Source: Haliotis asinina
Taxonomy: Eukaryota > Mollusca > Gastropoda > Lepetellida > Haliotidae
Direction: 5' to 3'
NCBI RefSeq assembly: GCF_037392515.1
Contig: NC_090280.1
Span: 74,450,504-74,514,503 of the forward strand
Length of the DNA: 64,000 nt
Shown: piece by piece, positions 21,449 through 33,400 of the stretch
Layout of the letters: each line of letters starts with the position of its first letter
Position numbering within the stretch: position 1 is the stretch's first letter
The notes under the pieces: model-generated
Databases searched by the model: none
The model's input: the letters and a program-made list of their open reading frames with translations, nothing else
What the model was told of the DNA's origin: nothing
Position numbers and translations under genes: made by a program

Positions 21449-24400
21449 ATGAAGATTGTACCGGTATGGATTGTATTCTGTGTAGTTTCTGTTAGCACTA
21501 CCAATGGCGGGCGTCGATTTAAACACCAAAGTCGAAGCAGCGACGTTGACGACGATGCTGAATGGGAACTGAACTCTAGAGGGCTCGTGTCACACATCGT
21601 CAATCTCGATGTCCTGCCTGACGTCAGTGTATGTATTCTTTCATGTATCATATCTAGTGTGTGAGTGAGTGAGTAAATGTTGAACGTCACATCGTCAATA
21701 GCTCATTCATATTGCATAAAGAAACGGTTCACGGAGTTGATGATTCTTTGTGTGATTAGGAGCATTTTATGTTTCACAAATTTCTATGCCGTAAGATATA
21801 CACTACTTTTAATTGATCATATATTAATTGGGAGCCTAGTGGTTAAAGTGTTCGCTCGTCACACAGAAGACCTGGGTTCGATTCCTCATATGGTCACAAT
21901 GTGTGAAGCCCATTTCTGGAGTTCTCCGTCATGATGTTGCGGACATACTGCTAAAGGCGGCGTAAAACTAAATTCATTCACCCACATGTTCATGTCATCG
22001 GTTTTCATGAATCAACGCATATGGCTAACAATGTTTCCAGTTTTGAAGCCATGAAACAGTACACCAATCTGACAATTTAAAAGTATTTTCTCACTGTTCA
22101 AAGGTTGCCGAAAACAGCAAAGGGGAGATAATCGTGAATCTTCGAGACACTTCGGTTGCTTACAGATGGCAGAAAGGATGGTATGTGATAAGTACCAACG
22201 TCAGACAAAGACATGGATTGGACGTCAAACACGTGGCCATTGTGAGGAAAATACAACGTGTGAATGTCGTCAGTCATACAAAGGTCAAGGTTGAGGGCAT
22301 CGACATCAGGTAACCAACCCATAAATGTCATAAAGCAAACCAATGTGTTTTAATGTTATTTCAGTTGATGTTCATTTAGCGATTTTTGTCTATCAATTTT
22401 TCAGCGCCTTGGATTTACTTCAGGAAGCACAGGTGTTTCTCAGATATCCCCACATAACCAACAAACATAGTCATCGCCAGAAGAGATATGTGTCCAATCT
22501 TCTCTCTGACGTCTTGGACAAAATCAGCTTCCATGCCATTGATGCTGACGAGTCCATCAATTTCAATTTTGACCCAAAGACTGGTAAGGCAATCCATGCG
22601 TACAATGTATATAAGGAGCAAGGCAAAAAGGAGGTCAAGGTTGAAAAAGTCGTCAAAGGTAAAACCAGTACCATTCCACGAGATGTTGACTTTCGACTGA
22701 CCTGCAAGGATTGTTTCGAAGTTCGACATATTGGGCATACAATGTAAGTGTTATTAAGCAATAGATCATTATATCAATATTCAATAATCACATATGCTGA
22801 TACAATATAGGCATATTGAGGACTGTGTATTATCCATCTTACAATGGACATATATAAGTGCAGAAGTACAGAATGCATTTATTCAGAAAATATAGAAATA
22901 GCACACCACCTACGGATATTTCACTGTTTTAAAATTATTTATCTATTGTTACAGGGACCTCAACGTAGAGAGACGAAACACGACAGCTGTTGTTAAAATG
23001 TTCCTTATGCAGGTTGTATGCGATTATTTTTAGATAATTTTAAATCGCTGTTCAGGAATTCTGAAATATGTGTCATTCGTAAATGAATACTTAAGACCTA
23101 AAGCTAACGTTTTGCAATAATACTTTCTCAGGGGTTAAACAATCATGTAAAGATGTTTATAGTAATTCTCAAAAATGTAACAGAGTGACGTCAATACCAT
23201 CCACAACGTTGATTTCGACGTGGACTTCAGAAAAGCTCTTGGCGTTAAGGAAAGACTTATATTGGACAAGACACCTGCAACAGTTTTACGGACTATTCCA
23301 GTTGCAAAAGTAAACGAGAAACTACCACCCATACAACTTGTCATCTCATATGACAGAACTGTGTATTTGGAAGTCAACGCAACATCTGATGGGCCAATCA
23401 ACTTTGATGGCAAATTCCATGTGCAAGGGAATTATACTGCGAGTATGAAAACTGTAGTTTCATTACCGTATACCATTTTTCTGCACCCTTGCAAAAAGAT
23501 ATTTCAAGACAAATATTCACGAATATTTGAAGCAGGCAATTGCTATAGCTTTGCACTTGATTACCGAACATATGTCATATTTGTGATTACACTTTCCAAA
23601 GTGCAGATTCTAGTACTTGTGCTTGAATCCATCCGGGATTCGAACCCTCATCCTCAGTCGCTGAACCGTGGCTGAGCGGGTTATACGGCAGACTTTGTGT
23701 GCTGGCGATTAGGTGCCTGACTCTGAGGGTGCGGGTTCGAATCCCGGATGGGTCTCAACCGAAAAAGTACTAGAATTAGTACTTAACTGAGAAAGTGTAA
23801 TCCCCAATATGACATATGTCACATTTGACCACTTTCTGAATGGCATTGTGCAATCATGGATTACCGAAGTCGAATTGTGCCATTACAATCCTATAAATTT
23901 TAAAAGTTTCCATTTTGATATCAGAGAAATGTAATTATCACCCCATAACGCACCTTGTTATAATTCAGACTAGGTTTTCATTTTCTACCGAAAACCTTGT
24001 AATATCATGATTGAACAAATCATGTTTTCCTTTCAGCCTCGACAGAAACATCCGGACATATTCCTAGGACAGACTTGACCACAGCCGACTGGTCATCTTC
24101 AGACAAATCATTCAATAGCCATTCTGTAACAAGATATAACTTTTCCATGGCTCTTTATCAAGAGGTGAGCACATAAGCTGTTACGACTATGACATATGTA
24201 ATAATATTGGAGTCAATATGATAACATGAAGCCCGAATGTAAGTGCCAGTATCAACTCCATATCGTTCTAAACTTACAATAATAGGGCAGCAGAAGGTAG
24301 TCACTGTTAATGTTGGTGCCAACATGCTGGACACCAGTGATAACATGAACCCCGACCGTATGTGTCAGTAGCAACTCTATCTCTACAGTAACAGGGGGGC

Positions 24401-27400
24401 AGAAGGTTCATGGTTCGATCCACGGCTACGTCAAACGACTTTAAAATATGTTTTAGCTTTCACCCTCAATGACCAGTGTCATTAAGCGGATTAAGCATGG
24501 GTTTGTGTCCGAGCAGTGTAGCCATGGTATGTGCGGCGTTATATCTCCGTCGGCTGGCAATGTAACAGGAGCAAATGCCCAATGGAGTTTGCACCAACAG
24601 TCACACATAACAGAGCACATGTACGTCGCTACATAAATGACAGAATATTGAACGCGAACCATTTCGTCATTCTTTAACTTGCAATAATGAGAATAGAATA
24701 AATTATCTCTCATGTTTCACTTTATATAACGTGTCTTGTCTTATCTGTCAGGTTACTCTACAAACTTCAGTTCAGTGGTCTCAGCATGACGTGTCCCTAG
24801 TGTTCACGCCACCGGAAATTGCAAGTTTCAGGCCTGTTCTGTACGCTCGCACTACCGAGGATGAGTACAGTCGATGCGAAAAGGCTTCCCTTATAGTTGA
24901 TGGGATGTTTACCTACGACAAGTCGGATTTTGTGGCTAAAGCTTTCCACAAAACCGTATGGTAATTTAATTAACTTGATTCATTAACTTTGTCATATCAT
25001 GTCACGACATGATCCCTAATGTTAGCCATTGCCAGACGTAATGTTTGTACGATAGAACATCTAATAATTCAATTGTTGCTGTTTACAGGAATTAATAAAT
25101 CCAGACAGCTGGACATCATCTGGTAATATGCTTATTGTACTGATCTGACGTCTTATATATTTTCTTATATTTCAGGGATCTGGGATTAGTAGACACCAAC
25201 GTCATCCATAAGTCTTTGATAGAAGACACACTGTCTACTATTTGCTCTGCGAACTGTGCTGCTCCAGTCGCCGATGTCCATGGGAAGACAATGGAAGCCG
25301 TCTGTGGTGCAGTGGGACAAGCGATCGTCAGAGGAGATGGCAATTTTAATAAGTAAGATCACGTTCTATTTCGCCATTTTACCATAAGCTTACAGTATGG
25401 TCTTGGCAGATGTCTGATATGTTTTTTGTGGCTCTTTACATTTCGTTGCGGGCTTTCAAATTCAACTTCAACGTTGTAGGTTGGAGTATCAGTGTGACCT
25501 ATTGTAACTTGGGGTAACTTGTTTCCTGGGGACCCCCTCCACGGTCTTGTGGTAGAGCGGGAGGTCTAGGGTCCGAAGTACGGCCGCGTCATGCCAAAAT
25601 ATGTTCCAATATGGAACTTGTTGGCTCCTGCAGCTCGGCATTAATAGGTAAAACAAAGTCTGATCTCTGTGAACTAGCACTATAAATCCGGCTTACGTCT
25701 AGGTAGTACATGCAGTCACAAATACACACGCATGCACGTCGTCATGCGAGCGACATATTCTTAAGTAAGACGTTAAACCCTTTACCTCACCTATTTCCTG
25801 GGAACAGTCCAGCAACTGTACATTATATCAAAGTTTTTTAACGGAATGCGATTGATAGAATACATCAATTAAATTTCGATAACTTGAGTATCAATGAGCG
25901 CAGGTAGTCGTGGAATTTCTGGCAATTAAAAAGGCAATACTTCTCAGATTAACCTTGATTGGCGGAGACTTCATCCTGTTTCGGTCTGAAGAAAAAGACA
26001 GTGCAAGCTGGTGCGGAACGTCAAAACGACCATGTCGTACATGTGTGTGGAGTGATCACGGAGACAGTGAGGCCGATGTCTGCGCCGACAGATTAATGAC
26101 GTCTACAGCAGCAGCATCGTTGACTACCCTTGGACTGTTTGCCGCACAGGAATGGCCAAACCGTAAGAATTCGTATTAGAAACACTTGCGTCATCGTTTA
26201 TTGTTAGGTGCAAAGGTGTCGGTGTAAGGTTTTCAGCAAGAAGTGAAAAAAAAAACGGAAACGCCAATGATGGACTGAACGCCAATGATATTCAATACAT
26301 TCGAACTTGAAGATACGAAGGCCCCTTCAAATCGATGGGATGGCGAAAGGAGGTTTATAACAATGGTCACCAGTGTTTTATAAGTACTGGCATAAGTACT
26401 TACAAGTACCAAAGAGTGTCTTGTGAGTGAGCATGACTTTAAGCCGCTTTTAGCAATATTCCAGCAACATCACGGTGTTGACACCTGAAATGGACTTCAC
26501 ACATTGTAGCCATGTAGGGAATCGGACCGACATGTTGTGCCTACATGAGAATAAAGATTCTTAATCAGTTGTTCATTTAGACAATAGCTACCTGAAGTAC
26601 ACCATGTGAACGTATATTTCTGCTTATATACACACATACAGGAAAGGGGTATCACATATTTGGGAAAGTGGAGAACTAGAATGCATAAACAATAACTTGT
26701 GCATTTTATCACAAGGTAAAACTACAATCTGCATGCAATTCAGGAAAACTGGTGGTGCTTGAAGCATGGGATGAACCAACGTCAGATCACCCTCAAGGAA
26801 ATCATGGCGCTTCTTCACTTCACTATTCCGGAAGGGCTCTCCAGGTGGCGCTGACAACTGAACACCCTAACAAAACTACATCACTGCAGTTGGAATCGTC
26901 AGCCCCGTTGTTGAAGAGATTGGCAGAACTTGGTGCTTGCGCTGGGTTCCCATTCTTTGATGTCACTTCCGGTCATGTTGAGTTCTGCGTCCATGATGGT
27001 TCGTCACTCCAAACAAGGTCAAAGCGATCGCCAATCGGACCAACTGGAGACAGTGTAGACGAAGGGTCGTTTCTTAGAACAATGAATGAAACTGGTAGGA
27101 AACTGGAAGCTTATTAAAACTAAGAGAACGTTCAAAAGAAATAATTGTCAGTTGGGAAGCGCATGAGACAGGGCATGTTACTCTTGTGTCTGCTGTTGGA
27201 ACATAAACCTCTCAGACGTTGTTTCAGAGCTACTTTGAACATTGTTTCATTTATATCTCAGCGTATTCTAGAAGAAAAGCCTTTCACCAGTTGACAAAAA
27301 ATAAGTAGCAATGCGAAGGCGATTCTCAGAGTCGAACCAACGTTTATAGGTTATAGTAAACCGTTTGGCAGATTTCCACTGGGAATTATGGGTCCCTCTC

Positions 27401-30400
27401 CCAAGATTCTCATTAGTACCTGAAAGATATGATGATATTATGTACATCTGTATTACACACTGGACTTGTTACGCTACATGTATGCATTTCGTTACCACAT
27501 TCATAATAACACTGATGTCAAGAAAGCAACTTTAGATAAAAATTACAGGGTCTTTAATCTCCACATTTAAAGATGTATGCATCACAGAAGCCATTCGGTT
27601 TGGATTCACAAACTCAAATTTCGCAGGTGAAATGCCGTTTCTTAAACATAACCCAGTTGACGTATGTTGGGGTCACAATGGGGATCAATTGTTTTCAGTG
27701 CTTAAGTCGGCTTCTGCTGCTTGCAAGATTGGTCGTGTCAAACCAAGTGATGTTCTTGGCCATGTCATCAACCCCCCATTGATGGAACATGACTTACAAT
27801 ACAGGTATGTCTGTATCTCTGTGTGCCGGTCAGTTGCGTTTCTAGTAATCGTCGGGATGATTGGATAGCCCAGTGGTTAGGCGTTCGCTCCTCACGCCCA
27901 TGTCCCGGGTCGATTCACCGCATGGGTACAATGTGTGAAACCCGTTTTTGGTGTTCCCCGCGGTGATATTGCTTGAATGTTGCTGAAAGCGACGTAAAAC
28001 TAAACTCACTCACTCTATTATTCATCGATGCCATATTAACTTTGATATCTTTTGAGATAGACGTGAATTCTTTGCAGTATGACTTACTACACAATTATGA
28101 AATTAAATCATTTCTTCAGATTAATTCAGTATCCTTATGAAGACGTTATCTTCAAACCCGAGGGATCACCATCAGCCACATGCTATCAGTCGACCAGGAG
28201 ATGCAAGAGCACGTGCAAGTGGTCTGATAGTACGGAACACTGGGATTGGTGTCAGACGAGGGTCATGACCCCTAGAATGGCAATACGCCTACGGCGATTG
28301 GCTGCCATTGTTAAACACCAGTATCCAGGTATTTGTGTTTCATATTAGTACAAGATGAGGTAAATGTTTTGGGGCTTTTTTACTGAGGTCTTTTCTGTCT
28401 TTCTTCTTTTTGTTTTGTGGTGTTTTATGCATTCTTCTTGGGTTGTTTCTTACCCGTAAAGGGAAAGGGTAGAATAGGCCTTCAGCAACCCATGTTTGCC
28501 TTAAAAGGCGACTGTGCTTGTCGTAAGAGGCGACTAACGGGGTCGGGTGGTCCCACCAAAGCCTAGACAGTAGCTGTTGTTTGGTTAAGTCTGTTCGGCC
28601 GTCTCTCGTTTAATTGGACGGTCATAGGTCGATCATAGGTTACCTGACGCAACCCCCAATGTAGGAGTGTAACCAATAATCCTGAAATTAGATTTACTTA
28701 AACTTGAACGGAAACACAGATGTATGACGTTATGGCGTTGAGGGACATCACAAATGGAAGGAACACACACTAATGTACAGACATGTATTTTGTATGAACC
28801 ACGCACTGACTACTCTACTGCCCCAGTACGTATATATACACGTCAGCATTATTTATGTTGTTTTCTCACAACAGGTGCAAAACTAAGTGTGGGAAAGCCA
28901 GCCCTAGCAGCTCACAGAGGATCGTCTGACGATATCCTGCTTGAAATGAATGGGAGGTAAAGGTGCTGCAATTCAAAGAACACGCATATAATATAAACTG
29001 TCACATATACATGAAGTACAGTTCAAATTTAATCTTGAAGTATGTCAATCAGATATGTAACATTGTAAGTGAGAAAACCCTTAGCAAAACCATTGATACC
29101 GTAACCAATGATACGAGTTTTCCTTAACTATGTGCCAACAACTAATCAGTGGAGATCAAATAAAGATCAGATTTAGGTACAAAAGTGGCATTTTAACCGG
29201 TAATTGGAACATTAGTTCTAAAAGTTTGTCTTTACATCAGGGGCATTTCTAGCTAGAGTGCAGTGAATGTAAGGTGATTGGTTCAAAAACAACAATCAAT
29301 ATAGATTTTTGTTACCCCACGGTCACAGTGGATATACTATACCAACAGAAAACTCCAGATTACTCGTCAGTCAGGCACAACACCAACCACAGCCCAACTT
29401 CACTCTTTGGCGACATGTGCAGGCTTTGATTACATAGACAGCTCCAAGTCCTCATACATTGACGTCTATGTCAAGCTCCAAGACGGCTACAAGGCAACAA
29501 TTGTCCCTTTCCCGGTAACTACAGTGTTGGCAGTTGGGGTTCAGGATGAAGATTATGCATATCCCCCAGCACTGATTGGCGAGTCCAGAAAGTCTTTACT
29601 GTTTGATGGATTTAATAAGGACATAGCACTCTCGCAACACTTCAAAATATCAGACTTCAAACACTCAGAGAGAAGGTTCTTCAGACTCGATGCATCCCTT
29701 GTTGACTGTCTGGAGCTGGTGGTAAATGATCTTGGACAAGATGTCAGAGTTGTTCCAAATACTGCTTACAGGTGTGTATATATTTACGGGTACATTTTTG
29801 AAGGAAAACCAAGTTCTATTGATAGTCAACTTCTTTATTGCAATGGGTGCGACGTTTCGATATAGATACTAACACCGTTATCAAGCATAGAGTGATATAT
29901 AGAGTTGTTACATTTAGAATATGTACATAGCTTCATAATGATAAAAAACCTTGATCCCAGTTCATTGTGGGGTTGAATCACCCCGTAGACAAGCAGCTCC
30001 CTTTGTGATAAGTATCCCATATGTCCCAGCAGTCAGCCATCAGATAAGACGACTTCTTCAGCAGCAAGTAGGTATGGGCGTTCTGTTCGAGAAAGGCAAG
30101 TCCATCCAAACCTCCTCCAAGTCACAGGCAAACCCTCATCAACAACTAAAGAAGACCCCACAGGAATAGTCTACCAGATAAATTGCCAATGTTGAGAGTC
30201 TTACATATGGGAAACGTCCCGCCCTCCCCCACTACGAATTAAAGAATACAAAACTTCAGTCCCAAAAATAAAAGACTCCAAATCCGCCATAGCCGATTAC
30301 GAAACTTCTACAAGCCATAAAAATTCAACGCTTCAACCCCTCCATGAACAGGGATCAAGTTTATTTTATCTCATCACCACCTAATAAAACGTGACCAGTA

Positions 30401-33400
30401 ATTTACCCATACCTCGTCCACTGGCTTGTATGCTCCCTTTTGTGTGTTGTAATCAGAATCAATTAATATGTACATCAACCTACTTTCTTCAACTATCAAC
30501 TTATCTATTGCATAAACTGATTCAGCATATTTTTAAATTACTATTACTTTGTACATCACCCTACTCCCCTCGAATCACTAATCAGCAATCCAGAATATAT
30601 CAAACTCGTTATTTGTATATACACACTGGCAGCTATGTACATAACATATTCTAAATGTTACAACTGTTTGTATCACTTGCTTGGTACCTATACAAAAATG
30701 TCGCACCCCTTGCAGTAAAAGGAGTTGACTATTCACAAAACTTGGTTTTCCTTCATCTATATAAAATGTCTTTCAAAGAAGATGCATCATTGTAGAATTT
30801 GCAAAAGATTTAATAATCAACTTTGATTGGTAATCTACTTACGTATAATGAGCAGTAGTTTGCCTTTTTTATAGTAACTATTATATTTAGCACTTGGTAG
30901 AACATTATAACGCGGTATGGAGAGATATGTGGAATATGGTACTTAATATGATATGAAGATATCCTTTCCCCGTTGTTTTACATTACGTGTCTTTCCACAA
31001 ATTTATCTCCTCGTTGTAACACGTTGTAACAGGTCGCACTCTATCAACCTGCGAGACATGGACCATAGACATTCCCAGGAAAAGTTGAGGTATCAAGCAG
31101 GACAAGCAATGCATGTCAAGCCCATCGCAGGCAAATCAACAGAGGACCTTGTAAACATTGGACAATCCTTTCTGAGAAGCTGTTCTCCAACGCTTCGACT
31201 GCAAGCACGTGGCCTTGGCATAGGTTGTCATGGTGATTCTTTATACATTGACATTCGACCGATGACATCTGGTGATGTTCGAGACATAGCCGATGTGTGG
31301 AATGCAGGAAATGAGGCTGTCTTCGACAAGTTGCACAGTTCCATGGACGAACTGAGAAAAGGTAAATAACATTTGTGGAATATGTCAGCAAATGCCTTTG
31401 GTGACAATCGGAAAATCAACTGCATATATATACCTGTGTGTGTGTGTTGTAGGCGGGCCAGCAATTAATCCTCTGAACCAGAAGAGAACATGCAAAACAC
31501 CACGGCTTGGTGAACAATATGCACACTACTCCTTCAACACGCGTTCACTTGGGTACGTTTCATAACTTAATTGCTAAAAGGACACTTTTATCTGTTATGA
31601 TTTTTAAAAATTATGGTACTTGTATTTTCCTGAGGTTTCCTTTTTCATATGTTTCAACTTGATAAGTGTCAAACTAAATATTTCAAGAATTCATTGTGTG
31701 GAATGGTATATTCATATACGATAGAGAATGTGTGTGTGTGAATATTGTTTTACTCCGCTCTAGCATTATTCCTGGATATCACAACTATCGACAACAGGAA
31801 TGTGTGTATGTGAATATTGTTTTACTCCGCTCTAGCATTATTCCTGGATATCACAACTATCGACAACAGGAATGGGCTTTCGGATATTACAGCAATGTGG
31901 GAAATCTAACCCCGGCCTTCACTGTGTGAGAATGCTTTGTTCACTTCCTACCGCATCATCGTGTCTGAGCCGTCGTGTCTGAGCAATCCCCACACATTTA
32001 TATCCAAATGTGAGTTATCATAACTTAGTATGTTCAGGTTACTGTGTACTCTTCATACATTCATTAGGTTCTGTTTCCACGACCGAGAGAGTCAGTTCTG
32101 CCATGACACCAGGGAATACAGACATCATCAAGCCGACAAACTCCGAGATGACTTGATGAAAGTGGCAGGCACTACGATGACCAGGAATGCGATAGAGTCG
32201 GATCTACAAAAGTGTGTTCTGGACAATTGTGGCGGTTGTCCCGGCAAGGGTAGGACACATTTATAAGTTGTTACTCTATCCCCAAGGTTCCTAAGAAGCA
32301 CCTTCACATCAAGTGCACAATTTTGTTGTTGCCCTATTTAAACGCAATTTCAAATGTTCTTCTTCTAGGGAGAGAGTTGCCGTTATATTCTGATAATTTA
32401 AAGATGTTTCAAAACATTTCAATTTGTTTTGCACATGTATAATTCTTAGGAACAATATGGAATAAAAAGGTGAGTGGATGTGTGGGAATGGTTCACACTT
32501 TCCTGAGGCTTGCCAAGAACCAGTTCAAAGACGTAGTTGACAAGGCTGCCTTCTTCAACATCGACAACGCCGAATCAAGCGTTCACTCCCTGGCGTGTCA
32601 TGACGGCCATGTATGTTTGGAGAATACACAACTGTATTCCCTAATAAGTGAGTGATGTATAAATACGTCATCGTCGTCTGTCAATTAAAAAATATCAAAG
32701 ACGTCTGTTTTCGTGTCTTAAACCTTCGGAAGAAAATCGGGACACTGAAATGGCAACTTTTGAAATAATTGTGTTCCTCATGCTAAAATATTCGCCATTA
32801 ATATCTGACGATCTGTACAGGATACTTGCCGCTTTTTTATCTGCATTATCTTTGAGACAGTAGTCTATTCTGCGTGATGTGTATTTCATGAAATTCGTTG
32901 CAAATCCGTACGAAACAGTGCACCATAATTACCTGTGTGCTTCCAGTGCCTCTGATGAATTCCAAGTACCAACCTAACCCTCAGCAGAGCCGAGAGGAGT
33001 TGTTATACAGTGGAGATGACAACCCCTTGCCCCTGATATCTCTAGTGGAACAAGAGTTTGCAAAACAAGTGTCTGGTGTTGTGAAAGTGTACATAGAGTC
33101 GGAGGCAGACATGGCCAGTATGAGGGACGTGTTGAAGGTATGAAAGAAATGTACTTCGCTTCCGTTTTGGACTGTTATCAGGGATAAGAAATTAATGCGC
33201 TTGAATCCGATTTAATAAAATGGCTGACATCTGATGAGCTTTGAATTAGTCATAAAGTGCCCTGAATCATTATGTTATCTTGATGTTGACACTGTTGTAC
33301 TATGTCATATACAAGACGTCTTCACGATACTTTCACTAACTTAGATTGTGGTACTCTCTTGCTGACAGTTCAGATACCTTTGACTCTTCGAAAATATGCT

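Larger units (their letters stand above)
21449..24960 (+). other. Gene B N-terminal region: signal peptide and unrecognised beta-rich part
   Basis: The first seven exons code for about 460 residues. After the signal peptide come alternating beta-type hydrophobic stretches (GEIIVNLRD, VAYRWQKGWYVIS) and a furin-like site HSHRQKRYVS at about residue 165. A C-x-x-C (LTCKDCFEV) follows, then several N-x-T/S sequons. I do not recognise a family. The C-x-x-C followed by strands ending PIQLVISYDRTVYLEVNA looks like an extracellular beta sandwich. If furin cuts at RQKR, the first ~165 residues would be a propeptide. Introns here hold repeats (21829, 23568) or nothing recognisable. Confidence 0.6.
25176..27094 (+). 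other. Gene B Hedgehog-N-like domain 1
   Basis: Exons 25176-25352, 25948-26162 and 26744-27094. The translation follows the Hedgehog signalling domain in order: GGDFILFRSEE (Hedgehog IIFKDEE), ADRLMT (identical), LFAAQEWPN-x-KLVVLEAWDE (Hedgehog MNQWPG-KLRVTEGWDE), SLHYSGRALQV (SLHYEGRAVDI), LLKRLAELGACAGFPFFD (LARLAVEAGFDWVYYE) and GHVEFCV (AHIHCSV). Against the three Hedgehog zinc ligands, the His of SLHY is kept, the Asp of AVDI is Gln, and the His at the HIH second position is Glu. Between FILFR and ADRLM there is an insertion with four cysteines and C-x-WSD that Hedgehog lacks. A furin-like TRSKRS follows at about residue 683. Confidence 0.8.
27549..29560 (+). other. Gene B Hedgehog-N-like domain 2
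   Basis: Exons 27549-27804, 28120-28328, 28875-28956 and the first part of 29349-29771. It repeats domain 1: YEDVIFKPEG, the four-cysteine insertion with CKWSD, TRVMTPRMAIRLRRLAA, QYPGAKLSVGKPALA, ILLEMNGRKLQIT, LHSLATCAGFDYID and SYIDVYV. All three zinc-ligand positions are changed (His to Glu in LLEM, Asp to Gln in KLQI, His to Asp in YIDV). The acceptor at 29349 was chosen because only it joins in phase with the donor at 28956 and restores NGRKLQIT opposite domain 1 SGRALQVA. The acceptor-like CACAG at 29328 is out of phase. Confidence 0.75.

Noticed and set aside
23667-23755. Functional tRNA-Leu or tRNA-Ser gene
   Set aside because: A- and B-boxes are present but the acceptor stem does not pair and the sequence is part of a foldback repeat.
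25176-27094. Gene B as a true Hedgehog orthologue
   Set aside because: The gene has two such domains, a four-cysteine insertion, changed zinc ligands, a long unrelated N-terminal part and no Hint/Hog autoprocessing domain.
29305-29348. Acceptors at 29304 or 29328 for the domain 2 exon
   Set aside because: Both give the wrong phase or a frameshift relative to exon 28875-28956; 29349 fits phase and domain alignment. A pseudogene or sequencing-error explanation is therefore not needed.
29989-30167. Possible gene B exon (RQAAPFVISIPYV...) after exon 29349-29771
   Set aside because: It lies inside a foldback element, its end does not join the next exon in phase with a good donor, and skipping it restores the M15 motif TAYRSHSIN.
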